Part shown: in pieces, positions 23,001 to 32,182 of the stretch | How positions within the stretch are numbered: the first letter of the stretch is position 1 | How the letters are laid out: every line of letters begins with the position of its first letter | NCBI RefSeq assembly: GCF_014190935.1 | Contig: NZ_JACHVV010000002.1 | Location: 434,001-498,000 of the forward strand | Origin: Chryseomonas sp014190935 | GTDB lineage: Bacteria > Pseudomonadota > Gammaproteobacteria > Pseudomonadales > Pseudomonadaceae | Direction: 5' to 3' | DNA: 64,000 nt | Notes under the pieces: model-generated | Told to the model about the DNA's origin: nothing | The model's database searches: none | Seen by the model: only the letters and a program-made list of their open reading frames with translations | Translations under genes and position numbers: made by a program

Positions 23001-25406
23001 GGCCTCGTGCCACACCTGCCGGACCAGCGCCTGGCAGGTGGCTTCGGTAAAGGGCTGCGGCCGGGCGATGCCGTAGCCCTGGGCATAGTCGACCCCCAGG
23101 GCGGCCAGCGCCGCCACCACCGCCGCATTTTCGGCGAATTCGGCGATGGTCTTCTTGCCGGTGAGATGGCCGAGCTGGTTGATCGCCTCGACCATGGCGC
23201 TGTCCACGGCGTCCTCCAGGAGGTGACGGACAAAGCTGCCGTCGATCTTCAGGTAGTCCACCGGCAGGTGCTTGAGGTAGGTGAAGGACGACATCCCGGC
23301 GCCGAAGTCATCCAGCGAGAATCTCACCCCCAGGCCACGCAACTCGTCCATGAACAGCCGCGCCGCATCCAGATTGGCCACCGCGCTGGTCTCGGTGATC
23401 TCGAAGCAGATCCGCGTTGGCGCGATCTGCCAGCGCTGCAGTTGCTGCCTGACGAAATCCGCCAGGCCCGCCGCGCCCAGCGAATGTCCGGACAGGTTGA
23501 TGGCCAGGGTGTCGAGCAACCCGTCGGGCAATTCGGCGAAACGTGCCAGGGCCGCGGCGATCACCCAGCGATCCAGGTCGGGCATCAGCCCATAGCGTTC
23601 GGCGGCCGGGATGAAGGCACCCGGCGCGATCAGCCGCTCGCCCTCCTCCAGCCGCATCAGCACCTCCACATGGCGATCCGCGACGGTCTCCTGACCCAGA
23701 CCCAGGATCGGCTGGACGTACAGGCGGAAGCGGTCCTCGGCCAGCGCCCGGTGCAGGCGCTGCACCCAGGCCATCTCGCCATGGCGCTGGTCCAGCTCCA
23801 CATCGCCCGGGGCGAAGACCTGGATGCGATTGCGCCCCTTGTCCTTGGCCGCGTAGCAGGCCAGGTCCGCCAGGCGCAGCGCCTCCTCGGGCGCCAGGGC
23901 CTGACCGCCCAGGTGCACCACGCCGATGCTCAGACCGACGCGAAAGCCCTGCCCGGCCGCTTCGAACTGCAGGGTACCCACGCAGCAGCGCAGGCGCTCG
24001 GCGACCGCCTCGACCTGCGCGGGCGTACGGTTTTCCAGCAGCACGCCGAATTCATCGCCGCCCAGGCGCGCCAGGCAATCGTCCTCGCCCAGCTGCTGAC
24101 CGAGCAATTCGCACAGCTGGCGCAACAGGCGATCGCCATGGAAATGGCCGGAGGTGTCGTTGACGATCTTGAACTGGTCCAGATCGATGAACAGCAGCGA
24201 GGCACAGGCCAGGTCCTCGCGCGCCAGCAGGCGCTCCAGCCGGGTCTCGAATTCGCGGCGATTGACCAGACCGGTGAGGGCATCGTGACTGGCCTGCCAG
24301 GCCAGATCGTGCAGAAAGGCACGCTCGCGGGTCTGGTCGTGCATCACCAGCACCACCCCGGTGCCGGATTCGTCCCGCGGCAGCGTGGTCACCGTCAGGG
24401 CCACCGGCACCCGAGTGCCGTCGACGCGCACCAGCTGGTGCGCCTGGGGCTCGTCGCCCGCCAGCCAGTCCTGGCTGCGCAAGCGCTCGGCTAGCGGTCG
24501 GGTCGACGCCGGCTGATCCTCGGTCTGGATGTCGAACAGGTGGGTAACGGGCGTGCCCGCGGCCAGCCCCGGCCGCGCCAGCAGCCGTTCCGCCGCCGGG
24601 TTGTGATAGAGCAGCCGCCCCTGGGCATTCAGCGCCAGTACCGCATCGCCGAGGGACGCCAGGATGACCTGGATATGTTCCTTTTCAGCCTGCAGCGCCT
24701 GCTCGGAGCGCCAGCGCTGCTGCACCAGGCTGTGCATGCGCCAGAGGGCCAGCAGCACCAGCAAGGCGCCGACCAGGACGTTGGCGATGAACAAGGCCGC
24801 TACCAGTTGGCGGGACGCCACCCCCAGGCGCTCCGAGAAGGCCACCGTTTCCGGCATCATCCGGTCGTGCAGATCCAGCAGCTGCCGTTTCAGCGGAATC
24901 AGCGCCGGCCCCGGCCCCTGCAGCTTGATCAACTCGAAGCCTGTTCGCGCCAGGGCCTGAAATTCGTCCATGTAGGGATCGGTGATCTGCCAGCGGGCGA
25001 TCACTCCCTCGAAGGGCTCCACATGACGGGCCATCTGGAAGAGCGCGATAAGACCGTCGATGTCGTCCGGGCTGTTGCCGGCCAAGCGCAGCAGCCGCGC
25101 CGCTTCGGCTCGGGAGCCGGCGCCATCGAGCTCCTGTCGCGCCGCCCGATCGAGATCGTTGACGCTGATGGACGCGAGATAGGCGTGATAGAACTCGGGA
25201 CGCCCTTCATCCAGATAGGCGCCGAGCGACAGCATGGCGTTGCCTAGGCTCTTGCTCCACAGGCTTTCCGCAGAAACATAGGCGCGCACCGTCGACAGCA
25301 GTTGCAGGCTGACGATGGCGACCAGCGCCTGGCAGGACAGGATGATGACGAAGGGCCAGACGACCCGTAGCGTACGCAGCGCAGAGGAAGGCGACAGTGA
25401 AGACAT
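22950..25406 (-). CDS. Membrane GGDEF/EAL dual-domain c-di-GMP protein with periplasmic sensor and PAS
   Basis: An 818-residue protein: a first membrane helix (residues 10-35), a periplasmic helical sensor region to about 210, a second helix, a PAS domain near 255-360, GGDEF near 385-540 and EAL from about 555 to the end. The cyclase signature ARLGGDEFGVLLE is intact, but the RxxD inhibitory site before it is absent. The phosphodiesterase signature is EVLMR instead of EALxR; the later residues FEITET, SLDDFGAGMSS and YLKIDGSF are kept. Both activities are therefore plausible. The start at 25406 is favoured for a short N-tail before the first helix; 25445 is possible, as neither has a strong ribosome site. 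Confidence 0.88.
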   Translation of the reverse strand: MSSLSPSSALRTLRVVWPFVIILSCQALVAIVSLQLLSTVRAYVSAESLWSKSLGNAMLSLGAYLDEGRPEFYHAYLASISVNDLDRAARQELDGAGSRAEAARLLRLAGNSPDDIDGLIALFQMARHVEPFEGVIARWQITDPYMDEFQALARTGFELIKLQGPGPALIPLKRQLLDLHDRMMPETVAFSERLGVASRQLVAALFIANVLVGALLVLLALWRMHSLVQQRWRSEQALQAEKEHIQVILASLGDAVLALNAQGRLLYHNPAAERLLARPGLAAGTPVTHLFDIQTEDQPASTRPLAERLRSQDWLAGDEPQAHQLVRVDGTRVPVALTVTTLPRDESGTGVVLVMHDQTRERAFLHDLAWQASHDALTGLVNRREFETRLERLLAREDLACASLLFIDLDQFKIVNDTSGHFHGDRLLRQLCELLGQQLGEDDCLARLGGDEFGVLLENRTPAQVEAVAERLRCCVGTLQFEAAGQGFRVGLSIGVVHLGGQALAPEEALRLADLACYAAKDKGRNRIQVFAPGDVELDQRHGEMAWVQRLHRALAEDRFRLYVQPILGLGQETVADRHVEVLMRLEEGERLIAPGAFIPAAERYGLMPDLDRWVIAAALARFAELPDGLLDTLAINLSGHSLGAAGLADFVRQQLQRWQIAPTRICFEITETSAVANLDAARLFMDELRGLGVRFSLDDFGAGMSSFTYLKHLPVDYLKIDGSFVRHLLEDAVDSAMVEAINQLGHLTGKKTIAEFAENAAVVAALAALGVDYAQGYGIARPQPFTEATCQALVRQVWHEASGTRVVVLEATEEGRQ

Positions 25407-25591
25407 ACAGCGATCCGCAAAAGGAGACAGGCGAATTCTTGCCATTGAGCAGGCATGTCGGCCGTTTCGCGGAAAACTGTTGGTCTGGAAAACAGCGGCG
25501 CTGGATTACCGGCGCCAAACAAGCGACATAGACAGCCTCAGGCCATGCCGCTGCCGGAGGCTGCCGACGAACGGTAAGCCAAAGGCCACGG

Positions 25592-26158
25592 CTAGTTGAA
25601 GGACGCCTCCAGCCGCGCCTTCACCTCGGGCCATTCGCGATCGGTGATGCTGTACATCACGGTGTCGTCGAGCCGGCCATCCGCCAGCCGGCGATGATGA
25701 CGCAGCAGCCCTTCGCGAACCGCGCCCAGCTTCCCGATGGCCGCCTGGGATCGGAGATTGGTCGCGGCGGTCTTGAGCTGCACGCGCACCAGCTGCCAGT
25801 GCTCGAAGGCATGGCGCAGCATCAGGTACTTGATGTTGCCGTTGAGTCCGCTGCCATGCTGCTCGCTGTCGAGCCAGGTCCAGCCGATCTCGGCGGCGGG
25901 GAGTGCCGGCAGGAAGTCGGCGAAGCGGGTGGTGCCCACCAGCCGGTCTGCGATGCGCACGGCGAAGGGCAAGGCGCGCCCCTCGCGCTGCTCGGCCAGC
26001 GCCTGGCGATACCAGTCCGGACGCAGGGGCCCGCTCAGGTAGTGCAGCGCTTCGCGATTGCGCTCGGCCAGGCTGACCAGCTCCAGCACGTCACCTTCCG
26101 CCAGGGGGTCCAGGCGCAGCGCACCACGTTGCAGGGAAATGGGCTGCGCTTGGAACAT
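25592..26158 (-). CDS. GNAT-family N-acetyltransferase (RimJ/RimL-like)
   Basis: A 188-residue GNAT protein. Seen are the typical opening LRLDPLAEGDVLELVSLAE, the strand VGTTRFADFLPALPAAEIGWTW around residues 74-95, and the late helix FEHWQLVRVQLKTAATNLRSQAAIGKLGA of the RimJ/RimL branch, which acetylates protein N-termini or small amines with acetyl-CoA. The acceptor is unknown. It is monocistronic between the GGDEF/EAL gene and the divergent kinase gene, with no operon partner to hint at its role. Confidence 0.88.
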   Translation of the reverse strand: MFQAQPISLQRGALRLDPLAEGDVLELVSLAERNREALHYLSGPLRPDWYRQALAEQREGRALPFAVRIADRLVGTTRFADFLPALPAAEIGWTWLDSEQHGSGLNGNIKYLMLRHAFEHWQLVRVQLKTAATNLRSQAAIGKLGAVREGLLRHHRRLADGRLDDTVMYSITDREWPEVKARLEASFN

Positions 26159-26315
26159 GACGGTCTCTCTCGCTTGAATCAGCCCGCAAACCTAACAGGG
26201 CCAGCCGTCCGGCTCAACCCACGGCGCCCCTCCACGCGCCGGAACTGACGTCTGGCGGCCCAAGGTGCGACACTTTGTCCGGGCGCGATGGGCGCCTGGA
26301 ATGTCTGGAGTCGCC

Positions 26316-29300
26316 ATGTCCCTGCCCAGCGGACTGATTATCACCGTTACCCTCGGCTATCTCGCCCTGCTGTTCGCCATCGCCTTCTACGGCGACCGCC
26401 GGCCACCGCTCAGGCCACGCCTGCGGGCCTGGGTCTACAGCCTGTCGCTGGCCGTCTACTGCACCAGCTGGACCTTCTTCGGCGCGGTCGGCCAGGCTGC
26501 CGATCAGCTCTGGTCCTTCCTGCCCATCTATCTGGGCCCCATTCTCTTCCTGCTGCTCGCGCCGCAACTGGTCAAGAAGATGGTGCTGATCAGCAAAAAG
26601 GAAAACATCACCTCCATCGCCGACTTCATCGCCTCCCGCTACGGCAAGTCCCAGACCCTGGCCATCGTGGTCGCGCTGATCTGCCTGGTCGGCGTCCTGC
26701 CCTACCTGGCGCTGCAGCTCAAGGGCATCGTCATCGGCGTCAACCTGCTGACCGGCATCAATGCCGAGTCCCTGAGCACCCGCGCCCAGGACACCGCGCT
26801 GTTCGTCTCCCTGGTGCTGGCGGTCTTCGCCATTCTCTTCGGCACCCGCAACCTGGACGTCACCGAGCACCATCGCGGCATGATGCTGGCGATCGCCTTC
26901 GAATCCCTGGTCAAGCTCGCCGCCTTCATCGCCGTCGGCCTCTGGGTCACCTATGGCCTGCACGACGGCTTCGCCGATCTGCTGACCCGTTCGCAGCAGG
27001 CACCGCAACTGCAGGAATACTGGCGCGAGACGCTGGACTGGCCGGGCCTGCTGATCCAGACCGGCGTGGCCTTCATCGCCGTGATGTGCCTGCCGCGCCA
27101 GTTCCATGTCACGGTGGTGGAAAACACCGATACCCGGGACGTCAACCTGGCGCGCTGGGTGTTTCCGCTCTACCTGGCGCTGGCCGCCCTGTTCGTCATC
27201 CCCATCGCCCTGGCCGGCCAACTGCACCTGCCCGGCGGCGTGCTGCCGGACTCCTTCGTCATCAGCCTGCCGCTGGCCCAGGAGCGTCCCTGGCTGGCCT
27301 TGCTGGCCTTCCTGGGCGGTGCCTCGGCCGCCACCGGCATGGTGATCGTCGCCTGCGTCGCGCTCTCCACCATGATCTCCAACGACATCGTCCTGCCCTG
27401 GCTGCTCAAGCGCCGGGGCCAGGTCGAGAGTCCCCATGCGGTGTTCAGCCACTGGATGCTCACGGTGCGCCGCGCCAGCATCGTGGTCATCCTGGTCCTG
27501 GCCTATTGCAGCTATCGCCTGCTGGGCTCCAATGCCAGCCTGGCCACCATCGGCCAGATCGCCTTCGCCGCCATCGCCCAGCTCGGACCGGCCATGGTCG
27601 GGGCGTTGTTCTGGAAGGCCGCCAATCGCCGGGGTGTCTTTGCCGGCCTCACCGCCGGGGCACTGCTCTGGGGCTACCTGATGGTGCTGCCGGTGGTGGC
27701 CAGCAGTCTGCAGTGGCCATTGCACGCCTTTCCCGGCCTCGCCTGGTTCGAGCAACCCGCGGGGGAGCGGACGCTGCAACCGACCACGGTCGGCGCCCTG
27801 GTCTCCCTGGCCGGCAACTTCCTGCTGTTCGCCCTGGTGTCGCTGCTCTCGCGCACCCGGGTCTCGGAGTACTGGCAAGCCGGGCGCTTCATCGCCCAGT
27901 ACGCCCTGCCCCGGCCGCGCAATCGCGCCCTGCTGGCGGTCAAGCTGGAGGACCTGCGGCTGCTCGCCGCCCGCTTCGTCGGCGACGAGCGCGCGCGCCT
28001 GAGCTTCAGCCGCTTCGCCGAGCAGAGCGGCCTGACCTATCACCCCGCGATGAATGCCAACAGCGAATGGATCGCCCAGACCGAGCGCCTGCTGGCCGGG
28101 GTGATCGGAGCCTCCTCGGCGCGCGCCGTGGTCAAGGCCGCCATCGAAGGCCGCGACATGCAGGTCGACGACGTGGTGCGCATCGCCGACGAGGCCTCGG
28201 AGGTGCTGGAATTCAACCGGGCGCTGCTGCAGGGCGCCATCGAGAATATCTCCCAGGGCCTCAGCGTGGTCGACCAGTCGCTGCGCCTGGTGGCCTGGAA
28301 CCAGCGCTACCTGGAGCTGTTCGACTATCCCGACGGCATGATCCAGGTCGGTCGGCCCATCGCCGAAATCATCCGCTACAACGCCCTGCGCGGCCTCTGC
28401 GGACCGGGCGATCCCGACGAGCACGTGGCCCGGCGGGTGGAGCGGATGCGCCAGGGCATTCCCCACACCTCGGAACGCACCTTTCCCAATGGCCGGGTGA
28501 TCGAGCTGATCGGCAGTCCCATGCCCGGGCGCGGTTTCGTGATGAGCTTTACCGACATCACCGCCTTCCGCGAGGCCGAGCGCGCCCTGCGCGAAGCCAA
28601 CGAGGGACTGGAGCAGCGCGTCGAGGAACGCACCCGCGAACTGTCCCAGCTCAACCAGGCGCTGGAGGAAGCCAAGGCCCATGCGGAAGCGGCCAACCAG
28701 TCCAAGAGTCGCTTCCTTACCGCGGTCAGCCATGACCTGATGCAGCCGCTGAGCGCCGCCCGCCTGTTCACCGCCGCCCTCGCCCACCAGGACGGCCTGG
28801 CCCAGGAAGCCCAGGAACTGGTGCGCAACATGGACAGCGCCCTGAGATCCAGCGAGGACCTGATCGCCGACCTGCTGGACATCTCGCGACTGGAGAACGG
28901 CCGCATCCTGGCCACGCCGGCCCCCTTCTCCCTGGCCACCCTGTTCGAGGCCCTGGGCGTCGAATTCAAGGCCCTGGCGCAGAATCAGGGCACCAGCCTG
29001 CGCATCCGCAGCAGTCGGCTGGTGGTCAACAGCGACAGCAAGTTGCTGCGGCGGGTGCTGCAGAACTTCCTCACCAATGCCCTGAGATACGCCCATGGCC
29101 GGGTACTGCTCGGCGTACGCCGCCAGGGCGAGAGCGTGAGCCTGGAGGTCTGGGACAGCGGCCCCGGCATCCCGGCGGACAAGCTGGAGCTGATCTTCGA
29201 GGAATTCAAGCGCCTGGACAGCCACCAGACCCGCGCGGAAAAGGGCCTGGGCCTGGGTCTGGCGATCGCCGACCGCCTCTGCCGGGTGCTGGATCACGAA

Positions 29301-29786
29301 CTCTCGGTACGCTCCTGGCCGGGTCATGGCAGCGTCTTCAGCGTCAAGGTGCCCCTGGCGCCCGCCCTCGCCATCCAGGCGGCGGCCGCCAGCGAAGCCG
29401 CCCAGCCGCTGGCCGGCGATCCGGTGCTGTGCATCGACAACGAAGACAGCATCCTGCTCGGCCTGCGCAGTCTGCTGGGCCGCTGGGGCTGCCAGGTCTG
29501 GACCGCGCGCAGTCGCGAGGAATGCGCGGCCCTGCTCGCCCAGGGCGTGGTGCCGCGGCTGCTCATCGTCGACTACCACCTGAGCGATGCCGACACCGGC
29601 CCGGATGTCGCCGAGTGGATTCGCCAGGTCCTGGGTCAGGACATCCCCGGCATCGTCATCAGTGCCGATGGCCGTCCGGAATGCCTGGACCGGGTGCGCC
29701 AGGCGCGCCTGGATTTCCTGCCCAAACCGGTCAAGCCGGCTTCGCTGCGCGCCTTGCTGAGTCGGCAACTGGCCCTCTCCGGTTGA
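26316..29786 (+). CDS. Hybrid sensor histidine kinase with solute:sodium symporter domain (MxtR/CrbS-like)
   Basis: A 1156-residue protein: an N-terminal SSS (PutP-like) domain of about 13 helices to residue ~510, a linker, a PAS domain near 640-740, a coiled coil, the phosphoacceptor FLTAVSHDLMQPLSAARL (His near 805), an ATPase with QNFLTNALRYA and GLGLGLAIADRL, and a C-terminal receiver from ~1035 with the aspartate in LLIVDYHLSD. This architecture and length match Pseudomonas MxtR/CrbS, which with the response regulator ErdR/CrbR controls acetate use (acs, actP). CbrA has the same SSS fusion but lacks the receiver, so it is less likely. The start MSLPSGLIITV at 26316 was preferred over 26265. 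No partner regulator gene is adjacent. Confidence 0.85.
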   Translation: MSLPSGLIITVTLGYLALLFAIAFYGDRRPPLRPRLRAWVYSLSLAVYCTSWTFFGAVGQAADQLWSFLPIYLGPILFLLLAPQLVKKMVLISKKENITSIADFIASRYGKSQTLAIVVALICLVGVLPYLALQLKGIVIGVNLLTGINAESLSTRAQDTALFVSLVLAVFAILFGTRNLDVTEHHRGMMLAIAFESLVKLAAFIAVGLWVTYGLHDGFADLLTRSQQAPQLQEYWRETLDWPGLLIQTGVAFIAVMCLPRQFHVTVVENTDTRDVNLARWVFPLYLALAALFVIPIALAGQLHLPGGVLPDSFVISLPLAQERPWLALLAFLGGASAATGMVIVACVALSTMISNDIVLPWLLKRRGQVESPHAVFSHWMLTVRRASIVVILVLAYCSYRLLGSNASLATIGQIAFAAIAQLGPAMVGALFWKAANRRGVFAGLTAGALLWGYLMVLPVVASSLQWPLHAFPGLAWFEQPAGERTLQPTTVGALVSLAGNFLLFALVSLLSRTRVSEYWQAGRFIAQYALPRPRNRALLAVKLEDLRLLAARFVGDERARLSFSRFAEQSGLTYHPAMNANSEWIAQTERLLAGVIGASSARAVVKAAIEGRDMQVDDVVRIADEASEVLEFNRALLQGAIENISQGLSVVDQSLRLVAWNQRYLELFDYPDGMIQVGRPIAEIIRYNALRGLCGPGDPDEHVARRVERMRQGIPHTSERTFPNGRVIELIGSPMPGRGFVMSFTDITAFREAERALREANEGLEQRVEERTRELSQLNQALEEAKAHAEAANQSKSRFLTAVSHDLMQPLSAARLFTAALAHQDGLAQEAQELVRNMDSALRSSEDLIADLLDISRLENGRILATPAPFSLATLFEALGVEFKALAQNQGTSLRIRSSRLVVNSDSKLLRRVLQNFLTNALRYAHGRVLLGVRRQGESVSLEVWDSGPGIPADKLELIFEEFKRLDSHQTRAEKGLGLGLAIADRLCRVLDHELSVRSWPGHGSVFSVKVPLAPALAIQAAAASEAAQPLAGDPVLCIDNEDSILLGLRSLLGRWGCQVWTARSREECAALLAQGVVPRLLIVDYHLSDADTGPDVAEWIRQVLGQDIPGIVISADGRPECLDRVRQARLDFLPKPVKPASLRALLSRQLALSG

Positions 29787-30353
29787 GGGAACACACAGGT
29801 GGCAGGGCAAGGCCTCGACTGACCTTTCGTTCAGCGCCGATTAAGGTTGCCGGAGGCCAGCGACACGGAACAATCCACAGCTTCTGTTGATAACTTTGTT
29901 GAAAACATGGTGGAAAAGAACCCGGAGCCTTGCTCTGCGGGCCCCCCAAACAAGTTGGTCATTTTTTAATCACTTTGATAAGTTCAACGTAATCAACAAC
30001 TTAATTCAAAAGCAGGATTTTCGGCAGGGAAAACTCCGGTCCAGACAGGGCTTGACAAGCGCTAGCACAACTTGTGCACAACTCTAGGTAAAAATGACCA
30101 ACGGATACCCTGGAGCCGTCGCATAATTGTCAAGTATTCGTGAAACAAATTTTTTCGAGCCGTCCGGGAGGCCGTATCGGGAGGCGGGCCGCAGGCTAGA
30201 GCCGACAGCTGCGGCCATACGCAGGCCAAAGGCTAGCCTTGTCCTCTGCCGGTCATCGGGTAGACTGCCTGCTTTTGCTCAGGGCTGTCGTGGCGACGCC
30301 CAACCTGTCAATCAGGCATGGACGCGCCAGCCCTTCTGGAATAGCTCAGTCAC
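29787..30353. other. Gene-free region with an AT-rich core
   Basis: About 570 bases between the kinase gene and rmlD without a supported gene. The part from about 29870 to 30150 is far more AT-rich than the rest of the window. It contains TTATCAACA (minus strand, 29885-29893) and the palindrome TTGTGCACAA (30072-30081), each one base off the DnaA-box consensus, and a TTGACA at 30052-30057 without a good -10. It probably carries the rmlD promoter and possibly a small RNA; neither is proven. Confidence 0.4.
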
Positions 30354-31232
30354 ATGAACGTCTTCATCGCGGGTCAACACGGCCAACTTTCTCAGGCGCT
30401 GCAACAACTGCTGGCCGCCAAGGCCCAGGTAACCGTCATCGGCCGTGCCCAGGTGGATTTCACCCAGCTGGAGGCCCTTCATGAACGCGTCCTGGCCGCG
30501 AAGCCCGACGTCATCATCAATGCCGCCGCCTATACTGCCGTGGACGCCGCCGAGAGCGATCCCCAGACCGCCACCCTGATCAACGAGCGGGTGCCCGAGG
30601 TCTTCGCCCGGGCCGCCCAGCAGCTCGGCATCCCCCTGGTCCACTACTCCACCGACTACGTCTTCGATGGCAGCAAGGACGGTCGTTATCGGGAAGAGGA
30701 TCCGACCTGCCCGCTCAATGTCTATGGCCGGACCAAGCTGGCCGGCGAGAACGCCGTGCGCGAACACGCCGAGCGTCATCTCATCCTGCGCACCAGCTGG
30801 GTCTATTCCTGGCAGGGCAACAACTTCCTGCGCACCATGGTGCGCCTGCTCAGCGAGCGCGACGAACTGAACATCGTCGACGACCAGATCGGCGCCCCCA
30901 CCTGGACCCGCACCATCGCCGCCGCCACCGACCGCCTGCTGGCCCACAGCGGCAGGGACGAACTCTGGGGCACCTATCACCTGACCGCCAACGGCACCAC
31001 CTCCTGGTTCGGATTCGCCGAGCAGATCGCCCAGCGCCTGCGCGAGACCGGTCAGCTGAAGGCCCGCCTCAATCCCATCCCCAGCAGTTCCTATCCCACC
31101 CCGGCCCATCGCCCCATCAATTCCCGGCTGTCCACCGAAAAGCTGGCAGCGGTGCTGGGCGAGCCGCTACCCGACTGGCAAGCGGCTTTCGGCCAGTGCT
31201 GGAGCGAGCGCGAACTTCAGGTGAGCGGCTGA
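30354..31232 (+). CDS. rfbD: dTDP-4-dehydrorhamnose reductase
   Basis: Catalyses the last, NADPH-dependent step to dTDP-L-rhamnose, a precursor for LPS, exopolysaccharide or rhamnolipid. The 292-residue short-chain-dehydrogenase fold has the nucleotide loop GQHGQLSQAL at residues 7-16, INAAAYTAVDAAE, the serine-containing STDYVFDG near 100, and the catalytic YGRTK near 124. RmlB, RmlA and RmlC genes are not nearby, so this copy is separated from the usual rmlBDAC cluster. Function within the family is clear; it may be a paralog for a particular glycan. Confidence 0.9.
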   Translation: MNVFIAGQHGQLSQALQQLLAAKAQVTVIGRAQVDFTQLEALHERVLAAKPDVIINAAAYTAVDAAESDPQTATLINERVPEVFARAAQQLGIPLVHYSTDYVFDGSKDGRYREEDPTCPLNVYGRTKLAGENAVREHAERHLILRTSWVYSWQGNNFLRTMVRLLSERDELNIVDDQIGAPTWTRTIAAATDRLLAHSGRDELWGTYHLTANGTTSWFGFAEQIAQRLRETGQLKARLNPIPSSSYPTPAHRPINSRLSTEKLAAVLGEPLPDWQAAFGQCWSERELQVSG

Positions 31233-31329
31233 AACGGGCCGTCGGTCATACTTCTGGGATCTGCTCCAGAACTACCCCAGCCTCTCGAAGTCAATGGCAC
31301 TGACCCCGCTCACGCCAGTCAGGTACGTC

Positions 31330-31611
31330 ATGGACAACCCTTTCCAACTCATCGCCGCGGCTTTCGAGCATGACTTCCGGGTCAATTTCCGGATCGAGCG
31401 CCTCGACGGCAGCGTCAGCCTGACGCTGTCCGACGACAGTGGCGTCAAGGTCAAGCGGTTGATCAGCAAGCAGCAATTGCATGACCATACCCGCCTCGCG
31501 CGATTGATCGACAGCATCCGGCTGGGTATCGCCATCGACGAAGGTCATGGCGTCACGGCCTTGCTGGCAGGTGGCAGCGGCACCGTGAATCGTCTGACCG
31601 TCGCGAACTGA
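31330..31611 (+). CDS. DUF3509 family protein, paralog 1
   Basis: A 93-residue cytoplasmic protein of the DUF3509 family, which is largely confined to Pseudomonas and has no known function. It is related to the protein encoded at 32183-32470: both open with an acidic-residue/asparagine start and an AAF turn, then DGS-V/I-LT, then a V-K/N-R-L/V-[IV]S-[KA]-[QR]-QL segment. The start at 31330 (MDNPFQLIAAAF) aligns with the paralog; an upstream ATG at 31294 does not. It is followed by an unknown gene after 15 bases, so both are probably one transcript. Confidence 0.75.
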   Translation: MDNPFQLIAAAFEHDFRVNFRIERLDGSVSLTLSDDSGVKVKRLISKQQLHDHTRLARLIDSIRLGIAIDEGHGVTALLAGGSGTVNRLTVAN

Positions 31612-31626
31612 GCAGGAAGCAGCACT

Positions 31627-32058
31627 ATGCACACCATGGAAGGCGTCAGCGGCAGCCCGCTACAGGGCCCAAGTCCGGTCACCTTGCTCGATGGCCTGGC
31701 GGCGGCGGATTCGCTCATCCCACGCGCCTCGCTGTACCAGCTCACCTGCGCCCGTCTCGACGAGCAGCTGGCGCCGCTCAAGGTCTGGCCGACCCTGCCG
31801 GATCGTACCGGGCGCTTTTCCTTTACCTTGCTGGATCGCTGCGGACGCATCCTCTACCGCTCGCCGACCTTGCGTCAGGCGCTGTATCGGGAAGAGGAAC
31901 TGCTCAATGGTGTGATCGCCAGTGCGCGGCTGGCTGCCGTGCAAGCCGGACAGGGCTTTCCGTCCTGGGGTGTGGTGGACGTCGCCTGCCCCATGTATGA
32001 GCTGCCTGTCACCCAACTCCCCTGTGCGGGATGTCGGCTGCTGAAGTGCAAGAGCTGA
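31627..32058 (+). CDS. Hypothetical protein
   Basis: A 143-residue soluble protein that I do not recognise. It lacks a signal peptide and membrane helices. The C-terminal end has three close cysteines (LPCAGCRLLKCKS), which could bind metal or be redox-active, and one more cysteine lies in DVACPMYE. The gene follows the DUF3509 gene by 15 bases, which argues for a real, co-transcribed gene; codon use looks like its neighbours. A role shared with DUF3509 proteins is inference only. Confidence 0.6.
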   Translation: MHTMEGVSGSPLQGPSPVTLLDGLAAADSLIPRASLYQLTCARLDEQLAPLKVWPTLPDRTGRFSFTLLDRCGRILYRSPTLRQALYREEELLNGVIASARLAAVQAGQGFPSWGVVDVACPMYELPVTQLPCAGCRLLKCKS

Positions 32059-32182
32059 GAGAAGCCTTGCGGATAAATCGTTAACTGCTTGTTTATCATC
32101 TTTAAGTCTTCAACGTTCGAGACTAACGAATGCCAGGCATCCGTACTGCAAGTCTCGCGCTGAAGCGTTCTGCGCCGAGTCG

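Noticed and set aside
26214..29810. 1198-codon open frame on the minus strand, antisense to the hybrid kinase
   Set aside because: Rich in Q, H, G and A with repeats of no fold; the plus strand encodes full kinase and receiver motifs.
29870..30100. Possible replication origin (AT-rich, DnaA-box-like words)
   Set aside because: The boxes are few and each deviates from the consensus, and the surrounding genes are not those of a Pseudomonas oriC (no dnaA, dnaN, rpmH or gidA).
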